Shown: piece by piece, positions 1 to 14,342 of the stretch
Layout: each line of letters starts with the position of its first letter
Numbering within the stretch: the first letter of the stretch is position 1
Assembly (NCBI RefSeq): GCF_001278945.1
Contig: NZ_LGRV01000007.1
Span: 300,842 to 364,841 of the forward strand
DNA: 64,000 nt
Reading direction: 5' to 3'
From: Lysinibacillus contaminans
GTDB lineage: Bacteria; Bacillota; Bacilli; Bacillales_A; Planococcaceae
Program-made: the position numbers and the translations under genes
Notes under the pieces: generated by a model
Seen by the model: only the letters and a program-made list of their open reading frames with translations
The model's database searches: none
What the model was told of the DNA's origin: nothing

Positions 1-1
1 A

Positions 2-1003
2 ACAGCGCAACATCGCCAAATGCTTGACCAAGTGTTAGATACATTTAACATTACACCAGACTATGATTTAAATATCATGAAGGACCGTCAAACTTTAATC
101 GATGTGACAACAAATGCATTACAGGGTCTCGACAAAGTTATGAAAGAGGCACAGCCTGATATTGTATTAGTTCATGGTGATACTGCAACAACTTTTATCG
201 CAAGTTTAGCGGCGTTTTACAATCAAATTGCGATTGGACACGTGGAAGCAGGTCTTCGTACTTGGAATAAATATTCACCATACCCAGAGGAAATGAACCG
301 TCAGCTAACAGGTGTTATGGCAGATCTTCATTTTGCACCTACAGAAGTCTCGAAGAAAAATTTACTGGATGAAAACAAAAATGCCGACACAATTATAGTG
401 ACTGGCAATACGGCAATTGATGCTCTAGCAACGACTGTCAGTGAAAATTACACTCACCCTGTGCTTGAGGAAATGGGTAGCGATCGTATGATTTTATTGA
501 CAGCACATCGCCGTGAAAACTTAGGTGAGCCGATGCGCCATATGTTCCGGGCGATTACACGTATTTTAGCTGAACATGATGATGTACAAGTGGTATATCC
601 GGTACATATGAATCCAGCTGTACGTGAAATTGCCAATGAAATTTTAGGAGATAATACGCGCGTACATTTAATTGAGCCACTTGAAGTATTTGATTTCCAT
701 AACTTTGCGGCAAATTCGTATATGATCTTAACGGATTCTGGAGGCGTGCAGGAAGAAGCACCATCACTAGGTAAGCCAGTACTTGTATTGCGCGACACAA
801 CAGAACGTCCTGAAGGTATTGCAGCGGGAACTTTAAAACTAGCGGGTACTGAAGAAGAAACGATCTATACATTAACAAAGCAGTTGTTAAATGATACAGA
901 AGCATATGATGAAATGGCAAAAGCTTCGAATCCTTATGGGGACGGGCATGCATCAGAACGTATTGTAAGTGCACTAATAGAATTTTTACAAAAAGGCAAG
1001 TAA
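2..1003 (+). CDS. mnaA: UDP-N-acetylglucosamine 2-epimerase, 5' end outside window
   Basis: This non-hydrolysing epimerase interconverts UDP-GlcNAc and UDP-ManNAc in the cytoplasm, the ManNAc donor for teichoic-acid linkage units and other wall polymers. The reading frame is open from base 2 (TAQHRQML precedes the first internal ATG at 20), so the gene is cut by the window edge and lacks roughly its first 45 residues compared with the usual 370-380. Visible family motifs are VHGDTATT, GHVEAGLRT followed by PEEMNR, the HRREN box, and DSGGVQEEAPSLGKPVL near the C-terminus, which binds the UDP part. A strong terminator follows. In many Bacillales this gene lies directly upstream of the atp operon. 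Its product could feed the UDP-ManNAc dehydrogenase and WecG/TagA enzyme encoded near 27-29 kb; that link is inferred. Confidence 0.95.
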   Translation, partial: TAQHRQMLDQVLDTFNITPDYDLNIMKDRQTLIDVTTNALQGLDKVMKEAQPDIVLVHGDTATTFIASLAAFYNQIAIGHVEAGLRTWNKYSPYPEEMNRQLTGVMADLHFAPTEVSKKNLLDENKNADTIIVTGNTAIDALATTVSENYTHPVLEEMGSDRMILLTAHRRENLGEPMRHMFRAITRILAEHDDVQVVYPVHMNPAVREIANEILGDNTRVHLIEPLEVFDFHNFAANSYMILTDSGGVQEEAPSLGKPVLVLRDTTERPEGIAAGTLKLAGTEEETIYTLTKQLLNDTEAYDEMAKASNPYGDGHASERIVSALIEFLQKGK

Positions 1004-1054
1004 TATACTAGTTCGAAGGTTGAAAATGAACCAAAAGTACTTTTTTTAATAATG

Positions 1055-1099
1055 AAGCTAATTTACGAGCGAAATAATGTCGTAAGTTAGCTTTTTTTT
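1055..1099 (+). terminator. Intrinsic terminator of mnaA
   Basis: A 14-bp stem (AAGCTAATTTACGA paired with TCGTAAGTTAGCTT, one G-U pair) with an 11-nt loop is followed by a run of T. It separates mnaA from the atp operon. Confidence 0.85.
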
Positions 1100-1202
1100 G
1101 CAAAATATCGAAAATGAAAATGTTAAATTTAATAATTCATACACAAATTTGTCAAGAATTTGACAAGGAGATAGTGGTTGTGAAGTTTTTCTCCTTTACT
1201 AA

Positions 1203-1231
1203 TTGACTTCAAATATCACCTATTGTATGCT
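1203..1231 (+). promoter_or_regulatory. Probable sigma-A promoter of the atp operon
   Basis: TTGACT (1203-1208) and TATGCT (1226-1231) are separated by exactly 17 bases, a good sigma-A type match. It lies downstream of the mnaA terminator and about 310 bases upstream of the likely atpI start, implying a long untranslated leader. An inverted repeat TTGTCAA-N4-TTGACAA (1149-1166) sits just upstream. The rest of the interval 1100-1541 shows no convincing gene; a 64-codon minus-strand frame there has no ribosome site or recognisable sequence. Confidence 0.5.
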
Positions 1232-1541
1232 TACAAAGGGTAAGAATGACAAGGGTTTCTATTCGTTAATAGTACAGTTGGAACGCTTGTTATATCAAGT
1301 TTCTACTAAATTGACAGTTGAAACGAAATTGTCGATTTGCAACGTTTTGTGCGTTTCGGTTAAACACCGATATAAGTAAGAGTAGTAAGATATTTTCTTG
1401 GACTTTACTGATGTAACTTCGAGGTAACACTGCGATTACTTTTACGCTGTGAGTAGTTTGTTCACTGCTCTTTTCTGATTTCACAAAGTGGTCAGCAAAC
1501 GTTTCTTTACTCGAAAAAATGATTCAGGAGACTACAAACCA

Positions 1542-1913
1542 ATGCTAGATTTGCATCACATTTTTGCTGTGCAGAAGAGAGCGTTATTTTTTTTGCTCGC
1601 ACTTTGCGCATTAGGCTGGGGCTTCACGTCCTATCAGACTATATTTGCAGGCATCGCAATCGGTGCATTCTTTGGTACGTATAATTTTTGGATTTTAGTT
1701 CGACGTATGGACAAGTTTGATCGTTCCATTAGTGAAGGGAAGAAAATAGGCTCTCTTGGTACAATGCTTCGCTTTGGATCAGGTGTAGCGGCAGTCGCTA
1801 TAGCCATTTCGTTGCCAAACTATTTTCACTTAATTAGCACGGTCATAGGGCTAATGATTCCGTACGTTTTTCTCTTTATCGAGAGATTTGTATCTCATGT
1901 AAGGAACCACTAA
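1542..1913 (+). CDS. atpI: ATP synthase protein I (AtpI)
   Basis: Small membrane protein encoded at the head of F1Fo ATP synthase operons, thought to help assemble the c-ring. The predicted protein of 123 residues has about four hydrophobic segments and a charged loop (RRMDKFDRSISEGKK). A longer frame opens at a GTG at 1488, but AGGAG at 1526-1530 lies 11 bases before the ATG at 1542, and the shorter protein fits the usual 120-130 residues, so 1542 is preferred. It is first in the atpIBEFHAGDC operon, 34 bases ahead of atpB. AtpI proteins diverge strongly in sequence; the assignment rests on hydrophobic profile and position. Confidence 0.85.
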   Translation: MLDLHHIFAVQKRALFFLLALCALGWGFTSYQTIFAGIAIGAFFGTYNFWILVRRMDKFDRSISEGKKIGSLGTMLRFGSGVAAVAIAISLPNYFHLISTVIGLMIPYVFLFIERFVSHVRNH

Positions 1914-1938
1914 TGTGCATTATTAGAAAGAGAGGTGA

Positions 1939-2661
<723 letters not shown>

Positions 2662-2698
2662 TATAAAGCATTGATAGAATCTCTATTTTAATGCTTGA

Positions 2699-2965
<267 letters not shown>

Positions 2966-2992
2966 TTCAGTGCAAACTGAGTTTTAGTTAGT

Positions 2993-3025
2993 GGCGAAGT
3001 AGGATTCACCTGATGAAACTTCGCC
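2993..3025 (+). other. Intergenic hairpin between atpE and atpF
   Basis: GGCGAAGT (2993-3000) pairs with ACTTCGCC (3018-3025) across a 17-base loop. There is no T-run after it, so it is not a typical terminator. It could stabilise the upstream atpE message or mark a processing point. Confidence 0.5.
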
Positions 3026-3146
3026 CTTCATTTTGGAACAGATAAAAGCTATGTGTATATATAGCTTTTTAAAATAGGTAAATTTCCTAGCAATATTCAC
3101 AAATTACTATGTTGAAGTCAAAGCTCTTGAAGGGAGTGAAACAATC

Positions 3147-3674
3147 GTGTTTTTAGATTATCTTGTACTAGGTGCAAGCGCTGTGGAACCTAAATTTAAC
3201 AGTGGCGACATCGCTGCTACGTTAATCATCTTCCTAGCGTTAATGGTTCTACTTAAAAAGTTCGCTTGGGGTCCACTTATGGGTATCATGCAACAACGTG
3301 AAGAATTAGTGGCTAGTGAAATCGAAGCAGCTGAAAAAGCTCGCAAAGATTCTCATCAATATTTAGAAGAACAAAAGAGCCTTCTTAAAGAAGCTCGTAC
3401 TGAAGCACAATCGATTGTTGAAGGCGCTAAGAAACAAGGCGAATTGCAAAAAGAAGAAATTCTTACAACAGCTCGCAATGAAGCTAACCGCTTAAAAGAA
3501 TCGGCTGTACGTGAAATCGAGAATGAAAAAGAGAAAGCTATCGCAGCAGTACGTGAAGAAGTCGTTTCATTATCTGTACTTGCAGCATCTAAAGTCCTTA
3601 GCAAAGAAATTTCTGAGGCAGACAACCGTGCTCTTATTGAAGAGACGATTGCGAAGGCAGGGGAAGCTCAATGA
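3147..3674 (+). CDS. atpF: ATP synthase Fo subunit b
   Basis: Peripheral stalk subunit, 175 residues. One N-terminal membrane helix (about residues 19-40) is followed by a long, highly charged alpha-helical stalk rich in Ala, Glu and Lys that dimerises and reaches the delta subunit. The start codon is GTG, with AGGGAGTGA about eight bases upstream. The 3' end overlaps atpH by four bases (ATGA), indicating translational coupling. Length and architecture are those of Bacillus AtpF. Confidence 0.96.
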   Translation: MFLDYLVLGASAVEPKFNSGDIAATLIIFLALMVLLKKFAWGPLMGIMQQREELVASEIEAAEKARKDSHQYLEEQKSLLKEARTEAQSIVEGAKKQGELQKEEILTTARNEANRLKESAVREIENEKEKAIAAVREEVVSLSVLAASKVLSKEISEADNRALIEETIAKAGEAQ

Positions 3675-4207
3675 GTAATTCAACTGTAGCAAAACGTTAC
3701 GCTCTAGCGCTTTTCGAACTAGCGCAAGAAAAAAACCTTCTTGCTGAAGTTGGAGCAGACTTAAAGGAGTTAACAAAAGTATTAGAAAGTTCACCAGAGC
3801 TTCTTACACTTTTAGGCGCCCCTAAGTTCTCTATCGAACGCAAAAAACAAATGGTAGCAGAAATCTTTGCAGGTAGCACAGCTGAGTTTATACACACAAT
3901 CCAACTTCTTGTTGAGAAAAAACGTATTAACGAAGTGAAAAACCTAACAGAGGCGTATGTAGATCTTGCAGCTAAAGCTCAAGGCACAGCAGAAGCTACT
4001 GTTTATTCAACACGTGCTCTTTCAGCTGAAGAAAGCGAAAGCATCTCAGCTGCATTTGCAAAACGTGTGGGTAAACAATCATTAACAATTACAAACGAAA
4101 TTGACCCATCATTAATTGGTGGTATTCGTATTCAAATCGGTAACCACATTTATGACAGCTCTGTTGTAAGTAAACTTGAACGTCTAAAACGTGAATTAAT
4201 CGGTTAA
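3671..4207 (+). CDS. atpH: ATP synthase F1 subunit delta
   Basis: The 178-residue delta subunit (OSCP family) joins the top of the F1 head to the b stalk. The N-terminal helical domain begins [17 protein letters not shown], and the C-terminal part contains the conserved [14 protein letters not shown] motif before the final helix. It starts inside the last codons of atpF (four-base overlap) and ends 29 bases before atpA. The whole protein is in one uninterrupted frame with typical length. Confidence 0.96.
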   Translation: MSNSTVAKRYALALFELAQEKNLLAEVGADLKELTKVLESSPELLTLLGAPKFSIERKKQMVAEIFAGSTAEFIHTIQLLVEKKRINEVKNLTEAYVDLAAKAQGTAEATVYSTRALSAEESESISAAFAKRVGKQSLTITNEIDPSLIGGIRIQIGNHIYDSSVVSKLERLKRELIG

Positions 4208-4230
4208 TATCTTAGAAATGTGAGAGGTGA

Positions 4231-5745
<1,515 letters not shown>

Positions 5746-5772
5746 GTTCGAAGCTAGTTGAATCTCGATTAA

Positions 5773-6654
<882 letters not shown>

Positions 6655-6659
6655 GCTAA

Positions 6660-8120
<1,461 letters not shown>

Positions 8121-8126
8121 TACTAG

Positions 8127-8552
<426 letters not shown>

Positions 8553-8562
8553 TTCAATTTTT

Positions 8563-8591
8563 AACGGGCAGATTCGTTCTGCCCGTTTTTT
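8563..8591 (+). terminator. Terminator of the atp operon
   Basis: A perfect 10-bp stem AACGGGCAGA / TCTGCCCGTT with a 5-nt loop is followed directly by T residues, eleven bases after the atpC stop. Confidence 0.9.
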
Positions 8592-8731
8592 AATATGATT
8601 CAATAAAAATTCTTCCCTATTAGTGGTGGGGTGAATACAAGTTGAGTGTTCAGTTCAGTGGATATGTAGAAACTACTGAATCACGTTAAAGCCTGGGGAA
8701 ATTTAATATAGGTTGAAATGGAGGAAACTAC

Positions 8732-8971
8732 GTGGAAATTTATGAAGCAGTAGGGCAGGAGGCCTTAATTGGCATTTTGTCACATTTATTTTTTATTGCT
8801 ATTACTTTTTACGCTTTGCAAGCCTTCATGGTAGAGAAATTATTTAAAAAAAATAAAGTATTCCAAATACAGTTGATCTACATTTTACTTAGCATTGCGA
8901 TTGGCACGCTCGTGTCGAATTTTTTCTTGCAATTTTCTGGTTGGTCAGGGCAACTTCAGTACTTGTTTTAA
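8732..8971 (+). CDS. ywzB: Small membrane protein, DUF1146 (YwzB-like)
   Basis: A 79-residue protein with two hydrophobic segments (about residues 11-34 and 47-68) separated by a basic loop VEKLFKKNKVFQ. Sequence and position between the atp operon and murA match the YwzB/DUF1146 family of Bacillales, whose function is unknown. The start is GTG with GGAGG at 8720-8724, seven bases upstream. Not part of the atp operon, because a terminator intervenes. The family call is moderately secure; no activity can be stated. Confidence 0.8.
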   Translation: MEIYEAVGQEALIGILSHLFFIAITFYALQAFMVEKLFKKNKVFQIQLIYILLSIAIGTLVSNFFLQFSGWSGQLQYLF

Positions 8972-9538
8972 CATGATTCGTTAAACGTTTTTGTATCGAA
9001 AGCACAGGAGAAGTTCAGACATGAATCATGTTAAATCCTTTGGCGTCTGTCACAGTTTTTTGCACGAAATTGATGCGACAGTAGCAGATGTTTTTTGTAC
9101 CGAAAGCGTTAGCCGCAGATACAATTACACCTTGGTATAATGGATAAAAGTATTACATGTTTTGTAGGGCTACACAAAAAACTGTGTGGCCCTAGAAAGC
9201 AAATAGTAATATTGTGATAAAAACGGTAAGAAATTTAGATTAACGGAAAGATATAGTAATAAATCAATAAAATCACGTTTCAACCAAATAATTATTGGAT
9301 AAATATAATAAATAAACCATTTGTTACTTTTATTTTCACATTCACAAAAAAAAGAGTACGTGCGTACAATAAATAAATAGCAAAATATCAAAAAATGACT
9401 TAAAATAGTGATTTGGGCGCTTGAACGAGCGTGAAAAAAATTGTACTATATAATTGTTTGTTTATAAAAATGACATTATACATCTTATGATAAATAAGAT
9501 TTTCATAGGTTGAGAGATTGAATTCGGAGGGACGTACG
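8972..9538. other. Long intergenic region between ywzB and murA
   Basis: No gene is supported in these 567 bases. They contain two copies of a 16-base motif TTTTTGTAYCGAAAGC (8988-9003 and 9092-9107), an extended -10 element TGGTATAAT (9133-9141), and a 12-bp hairpin TAGGGCTACACA / TGTGTGGCCCTA (9165-9194) lacking a T-run. The remainder is very AT-rich. A 73-codon minus-strand frame at 9170-9391 has no ribosome site or recognisable sequence and was not accepted. Confidence 0.5.
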
Positions 9539-10843
9539 GTGGATAAAATAATAGTGACTGGCGGTCAAAAGTTACACGGAACAGTGCGTGTAGAAGGCGC
9601 TAAAAATGCAGTTTTACCGATCCTAGCAGCAGCGTTACTTGCTTCTAAGGGAGAGAATGTAATTAAAGAAGTCCCTAATTTAGCAGATGTCTATACAATT
9701 AATGAAGTACTTAAAAGTTTAAATGCAGATGTAACATATATTCCTGAATCAAATGAAGTATATATTGATGCAACGAAAGAACTTTCAAGTGAAGCACAGT
9801 TTGAATATGTAAGTAAGATGCGCGCATCTATTTTAGTCATGGGCTCACTACTTGCACGTAATGGGTATGCACGCGTAGCATTGCCAGGTGGTTGTGCAAT
9901 TGGTTCTCGACCGATTGAATTACATTTAAAAGGTTTTGAAGCAATGGGTGCGAAGATATCATTTGGACATGGCTATGTAGAGGCAAAGGTAGAAGACCGT
10001 TTACAAGGGGCAAATGTTTATCTAGATTTCCCAAGTGTAGGTGCAACTGAAAACATTATGACAGCAGCAGCCTTAGCAAAAGGTACAACAGTTATTGAAA
10101 ATGCGGCGAAAGAGCCTGAGATTGTAGATCTTGCTAATTTTATTAATAGTATGGGTGGTCGTGTCATTGGCGCGGGGACAAATACGGTTCGAATTGAAGG
10201 CGTTGAAACATTGTATGGTACGGAGCATTACATTATTCCTGACCGTATTGAAGCTGGTACATTTATGGTGGCAGCAGCAATTACAAAGGGCGATGTGACG
10301 ATTGAAAATGCTATACCAGAGCATATGACAGCATTAATTGCTAAAATGCGTGAAATGGGCGTTGAAATTATAGAATTAGACGAAGGATTACGAGTAAGAG
10401 TAACAAAACCCTTAAAAGCTGTAGACATTAAAACGATGCCACATCCTGGATTCCCTACGGATATGCAGTCTCAAATGATGGCACTATTGCTAACAGCTGA
10501 AGGTACTGGCATTATTACAGAAACTGTTTTTGAAAATCGTTTTATGCATGTAGAAGAATTTAGACGTATGAATGCCGGGTCGAAGATTGAAGGACGCTCT
10601 GTGTTTATCGAAGGACCAACAAAGCTACAAGGTGCTGAAGTGGCAGCTACAGATTTACGTGCAGCAGCAGCACTTGTATTAGCAGGTCTTGTATCTGAAG
10701 GGATTACACGCGTGACGAAGCTTCATCACTTAGACCGTGGCTACGTTGATTTCCATGGCAAGTTAGCTGCATTAGGCGCAGATATTGAACGTGTGACAAC
10801 ACTTGAAGTTGTGCCGGGGAAATCTACGCAAACAACTATTTAA
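9539..10843 (+). CDS. murA: UDP-N-acetylglucosamine 1-carboxyvinyltransferase
   Basis: First committed enzyme of peptidoglycan synthesis, transferring enolpyruvate from PEP to UDP-GlcNAc in the cytosol. The 434-residue protein shows the N-terminal [20 protein letters not shown] motif, the catalytic cysteine in [15 protein letters not shown] (Cys119, the fosfomycin target), and [17 protein letters not shown]. The frame could start at TTG 9518, but GGAGG at 9526-9530 points to the GTG at 9539. Its place just before spoIID matches B. subtilis murAA. A terminator follows. Confidence 0.96.
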   Translation: MDKIIVTGGQKLHGTVRVEGAKNAVLPILAAALLASKGENVIKEVPNLADVYTINEVLKSLNADVTYIPESNEVYIDATKELSSEAQFEYVSKMRASILVMGSLLARNGYARVALPGGCAIGSRPIELHLKGFEAMGAKISFGHGYVEAKVEDRLQGANVYLDFPSVGATENIMTAAALAKGTTVIENAAKEPEIVDLANFINSMGGRVIGAGTNTVRIEGVETLYGTEHYIIPDRIEAGTFMVAAAITKGDVTIENAIPEHMTALIAKMREMGVEIIELDEGLRVRVTKPLKAVDIKTMPHPGFPTDMQSQMMALLLTAEGTGIITETVFENRFMHVEEFRRMNAGSKIEGRSVFIEGPTKLQGAEVAATDLRAAAALVLAGLVSEGITRVTKLHHLDRGYVDFHGKLAALGADIERVTTLEVVPGKSTQTTI

Positions 10844-10870
10844 ATAGCAATTTAGTTATGCTGAAACGGA

Positions 10871-10902
10871 AACCTCTACATATATAATAGTAGAGGTTTT
10901 TT
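10871..10902 (+). terminator. Terminator of murA
   Basis: Stem AACCTCTAC / GTAGAGGTT with a 10-nt AT loop, followed by a T-run. Confidence 0.85.
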
Positions 10903-10955
10903 ATATTTTCTAGATTCTTACGCATATGTCATGAGAAAATAGCATATTATTTCTT

Positions 10956-11891
10956 ATGAAAAAATGGTTAATGACAATTGGCGTTTTTTGTATGGTTGGT
11001 GCATTATATGCACTTCCAGTGGCATTTGGTGAGAGACGAGTAGAAGAGAGCCCTCAAAAGGCTGAAGATGCTGATTGCAAGATTTTTATTGAGGTAGAAG
11101 GCCAATCTGAAAAGATTCCCCTTGAAACATACATTACGGGTGTTGTAGCAGCTGAAATGCCAGCTTCCTTTCATAAGGAGGCGTTAAAGGCACAGGCCAT
11201 TGCTGCTCGAACGTACGCATTGAAAACGACAAATTATGGCGAAAGGGCAATTGCTCCAACTGTAGCTAGGCAGGTTTACTATGATGAAACGAAGAGAAAG
11301 AGCAACTGGAATTCAGATTTCCTGGGAAATGAGAAGAAAATTGTCGAAGCTATTGAAGAAACGAAAGGACAAGTTCTCCTATATAATAGTGAATTAATTA
11401 CTGCCATGTTTCATTCAACAAGTAATGGTAAAACAGAAAGTGCTTATGGGTATAGCGGCAATGAGTTAGCCTATTTGCAAAGTGTCGCAAGTATGTCTGA
11501 TCAGTCATCTCCGAAATTTGCTGCAATGCGAGAATTTTCATTAGATGAATGGAATGCATTATGGAAAGTAAAATGGCAGTCTAATGACTTCAAACGCGTT
11601 CAACTTACTTTAAATGCTTCAGGTCGTGTAGAGAAGCTTCAATTAGGGAATGATGTATGGACTGGTCGAGAGGTAAGGACACTATTGCAACTTCCTTCAA
11701 CAGATTTTGAATTTTCGTTTGATATAAGTACCCAGAAAGTATATGTAAGTACAAAAGGATATGGTCACGGAGTTGGTATGAGTCAGTACGGCGCAGAAGC
11801 TATGGCAAGTAATGGTAGTACATCCACGGAAATTTTACAGCACTACTACCAACAAATAGAAATAAAAAAAGTGGATGCATGTTTAAAATAG
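10956..11891 (+). CDS. spoIID: Stage II sporulation protein D (lytic transglycosylase)
   Basis: Mother-cell membrane-anchored murein hydrolase that, with SpoIIM and SpoIIP, drives septal thinning and engulfment during sporulation. The 311-residue protein has an N-terminal anchor (about residues 4-24) and the SpoIID domain. The catalytic glutamate region is VAAEMPASFHKEALKAQAIA, and the C-terminal signature GYGHGVGMSQYGAEAMA is intact. The neighbours murA, spoIIQ and spoIIID are as in Bacillus. Sigma-E control is expected from the family; no convincing promoter was identified. Confidence 0.95.
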   Translation: MKKWLMTIGVFCMVGALYALPVAFGERRVEESPQKAEDADCKIFIEVEGQSEKIPLETYITGVVAAEMPASFHKEALKAQAIAARTYALKTTNYGERAIAPTVARQVYYDETKRKSNWNSDFLGNEKKIVEAIEETKGQVLLYNSELITAMFHSTSNGKTESAYGYSGNELAYLQSVASMSDQSSPKFAAMREFSLDEWNALWKVKWQSNDFKRVQLTLNASGRVEKLQLGNDVWTGREVRTLLQLPSTDFEFSFDISTQKVYVSTKGYGHGVGMSQYGAEAMASNGSTSTEILQHYYQQIEIKKVDACLK

Positions 11892-11928
11892 TTACTAGTT
11901 GTTTACACTGCAACTAGAGGTGATGAAA

Positions 11929-12582
11929 ATGAGAGAAGACAAAAATAGTCAACCTTCTCAAAAAGGACAATGGCAGAAAAAACCTTGGTTTTGGCCAGCT
12001 ATATATGCTGGAGGAGCTATAATGCTAGCTGTGATGTTATTTGGTTATAATGCACTCGTTACAAAAGTAGAAGAGGCACCATTACCAGATTTAGCACAAG
12101 TAGAGCCAAACCCGGTTGTAGAAACAAATGCACGAACTGAGAAAATGAAGTATCCATTCAAGGAAGAAAATCTCGATAAAGTGCAAATTTCACAAGAGTT
12201 TTATGAAGTAAAAGCTGATGCAAAAGTACGTGAAAAAGCTTTAATGGTATTTAACCAAACATTTACGACATCTACTGGTGTTTCACTTGCGATGAACGGT
12301 GAAGAGTTTGAAGTTGTTGCAGCTTTGAGTGGGAAAGTACTAGAAGTAAAGCTTGATGAATTTACGGGCAATAAAATTATCCTGGAGCATCCAAATGGCC
12401 AGCAAACGCACTATAGTTCTGTGAAGGACATTTTAGTTAAGCAGGGCGATCAGGTGACACAAGGACAATCAATTGCTACTGCAACAGAAAATGAATGGAA
12501 TCAGGCTGCTGGTGTTCATATGCATTTTGAAGTGCTAGAAAACGAAGTCTATGTTAATCCTAAAACATTTTTAGCTTTCTAA
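11929..12582 (+). CDS. spoIIQ: Stage II sporulation protein Q (forespore channel component)
   Basis: Forespore membrane protein whose extracellular LytM/M23 domain binds mother-cell SpoIIIAH, forming the feeding channel and an engulfment ratchet. The 217-residue protein has a basic N-terminus, one membrane helix (about residues 21-43) and a C-terminal M23 domain. The second zinc motif is present (GVHMHFE), but the usual HxGxD of the first site is replaced by TSTGVSL, so it is likely non-catalytic like B. subtilis SpoIIQ. ATGs at 11923 and 11929 are both possible; AGAGGTG spacing favours 11929. Lies 37 bases after spoIID. Confidence 0.9.
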   Translation: MREDKNSQPSQKGQWQKKPWFWPAIYAGGAIMLAVMLFGYNALVTKVEEAPLPDLAQVEPNPVVETNARTEKMKYPFKEENLDKVQISQEFYEVKADAKVREKALMVFNQTFTTSTGVSLAMNGEEFEVVAALSGKVLEVKLDEFTGNKIILEHPNGQQTHYSSVKDILVKQGDQVTQGQSIATATENEWNQAAGVHMHFEVLENEVYVNPKTFLAF

Positions 12583-12584
12583 GT

Positions 12585-12609
12585 TTCAGAGGGCATTACG
12601 CCCTCTGAA
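12585..12609 (+). terminator. Hairpin after spoIIQ, terminator-like
   Basis: Perfect 10-bp stem TTCAGAGGGC / GCCCTCTGAA with a 5-nt loop, directly after the spoIIQ stop codon. It lacks a downstream T-run, so termination may be partial. Confidence 0.5.
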
Positions 12610-12764
12610 TAAAGCTAAAAGCTCCAAATACACCAAGGCGAATTTACTCGTAAAATGCAATTTTTGTTCTGAATGGCTTTATCCTTACATAAGGTGAAGA
12701 AATGCGCAGGCGAGCTTCAGATGCCCAAGCCATTTTGTGAAATTTTGTGGAAAGGACGAAGAAC

Positions 12765-13025
12765 GTGCACGAGCACATTCGGAAGCGCTGCATTCGCCTC
12801 GGTGAATTATTGATTGAGACGCGTGAAACTGTGCGTGTCCTCGCGAAAATGACAGGTTATTCGAAAAGTACGGTACACAAAGATCTGACGGAAAGATTAC
12901 CAACAATTCACGAAGGATTAGCTGAGCAAGTAAAAGAGATTCTTGCCTACCACAAGGCCGTACGCCATATTCGTGGAGGAGAGGCAACTAAGAACAAATG
13001 GAAAGAAAGAGCGAGTCAAGAATGA
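12765..13025 (+). CDS. spoIIID: Sporulation transcription factor SpoIIID
   Basis: Small DNA-binding regulator of mother-cell genes that modulates sigma-E and sigma-K transcription. The 86-residue protein contains the helix-turn-helix TVRVLAKMTGYSKSTVHKDL followed by TERLP and the basic C-terminal stretch HIRGGEATKNKWKERA, as in Bacillus SpoIIID. A longer frame begins at 12747, but GGAAAGGA before the GTG at 12765 and alignment with the known N-terminus favour the GTG. It precedes mbl as in B. subtilis. Confidence 0.94.
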   Translation: MHEHIRKRCIRLGELLIETRETVRVLAKMTGYSKSTVHKDLTERLPTIHEGLAEQVKEILAYHKAVRHIRGGEATKNKWKERASQE

Positions 13026-13039
13026 TTCGTTCTTTTTTT
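13018..13039 (+). terminator. Probable terminator overlapping the spoIIID stop
   Basis: Short 7-bp stem AAGAATG / CGTTCTT with a tight 3-base loop and a long T-run; the stop codon lies inside it. Confidence 0.5.
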
Positions 13040-13225
13040 GCTTTTTCTGAAGCATTTCATCTCACTTTGTACATAATTTAGGAAAAAGGGTATGTAACTT
13101 TATTCGTATACATTATCTTCCTTGAAATTTAGGTGAAATTACCAGTAGATTATGATAAAATATTCTAGATAAATAGATAAAATCGAACGTAATGTAGTTG
13201 GAACTGGTGGGAAGGAGAAAATTGA

Positions 13226-14221
13226 ATGTTTTCAAAAGATATTGGCATTGACTTAGGAACTGCGAACGTATTAATTCACGTAAAAGGTAAAGGGATTGTC
13301 CTAAATGAACCATCTGTGGTGGCAATCGATAAAAAAACAAATAAAGTACTAGCTGTGGGGGAAGAGGCTCGCCAAATGGTAGGACGTACTCCTGGTAATA
13401 TTGTAGCTATTCGTCCATTACGTGATGGGGTCATTGCTGATTTTGACGTAACAGAAGCAATGTTAAGACACTTTATAAATAAATTAGATTTAAAGGGCTT
13501 TTTTTCGAAGCCACGTATTTTAATATGTTGTCCAACGAATATTACGAGTGTCGAGCAAAAGGCTATTCGTGAAGCTGCTGAAAAGTCTGGTGGTAAAAAA
13601 GTATACTTAGAAGAAGAACCAAAAGTTGCTGCGATTGGTGCAGGCATGGATATCTTTCAACCGAGCGGCAATATGGTTGTTGATATTGGTGGAGGTACGA
13701 CGGATATTGCAGTGCTGTCGATGGGCGATATTGTCACAAGTGAGTCTATTAAAGTAGCTGGTGACGAGTTTGACAATGATATTTTACAATACATTAAAAA
13801 AGAATATAAATTGCTTATTGGTGAGCGTACTGCTGAAGCGATTAAAATGACAATCGGTACAGTATTTAAAGGTAGTCGCAGCGATTCTATGGATATTCGG
13901 GGTCGTGATATGGTGTCAGGTCTACCGCGTACAATTAGCATTCATTCCGATGAAATTGAGCGCGCTCTACATGAATCGGTTGCTTTGATTGTGCAATCTG
14001 CAAAAAACGTGTTAGAAAAAACACCACCAGAATTATCGGCAGATATTATCGATCGCGGTGTTATCATTACCGGTGGTGGCGCGTTACTTCACGGTATAGA
14101 TCAATTACTAATTGAAGAGTTAAAGGTACCTGTGTTTATTGCAGAGCACCCAATGGATTGTGTAGCAATCGGTACAGGCATTATGCTTGAAAATTTTGAC
14201 CGTCCACCTGCAGGTTTTTAA
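13226..14221 (+). CDS. mbl: MreB-like actin homologue Mbl
   Basis: Cytoskeletal actin-fold ATPase that moves with the cell-wall elongation machinery and keeps rod shape. The 331-residue protein shows the phosphate-1 loop (IGIDLGTANVLI in its first residues), phosphate-2 VVDIGGGTTDIAVLS, and the adenosine motif ITGGGALLHGID. Position right after spoIIID identifies it as Mbl rather than MreB or MreBH. GGAAGGAG lies upstream of the ATG. Standard length; nothing unusual. Confidence 0.95.
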   Translation: MFSKDIGIDLGTANVLIHVKGKGIVLNEPSVVAIDKKTNKVLAVGEEARQMVGRTPGNIVAIRPLRDGVIADFDVTEAMLRHFINKLDLKGFFSKPRILICCPTNITSVEQKAIREAAEKSGGKKVYLEEEPKVAAIGAGMDIFQPSGNMVVDIGGGTTDIAVLSMGDIVTSESIKVAGDEFDNDILQYIKKEYKLLIGERTAEAIKMTIGTVFKGSRSDSMDIRGRDMVSGLPRTISIHSDEIERALHESVALIVQSAKNVLEKTPPELSADIIDRGVIITGGGALLHGIDQLLIEELKVPVFIAEHPMDCVAIGTGIMLENFDRPPAGF

Positions 14222-14342
14222 GAAGCAGCCTACTTGAGCCCATCTAGCCTTGCCAAGCGCTTGTCACTTGAAGAATTGAAGTGAACTTGAAAGGTTGGCG
14301 CTTTAGCCTAAATATGAGATAAAATAAGACGAGGTGATTCCT

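Noticed and set aside
1290-1484. Minus-strand gene of 64 codons in the atp leader
   Set aside because: No ribosome site, no family resemblance, and it lies between a terminator and the atp promoter/leader on the other strand.
9165-9194. Intrinsic terminator
   Set aside because: The 12-bp stem is good but no T-run follows on either strand, and no gene lies directly before it.
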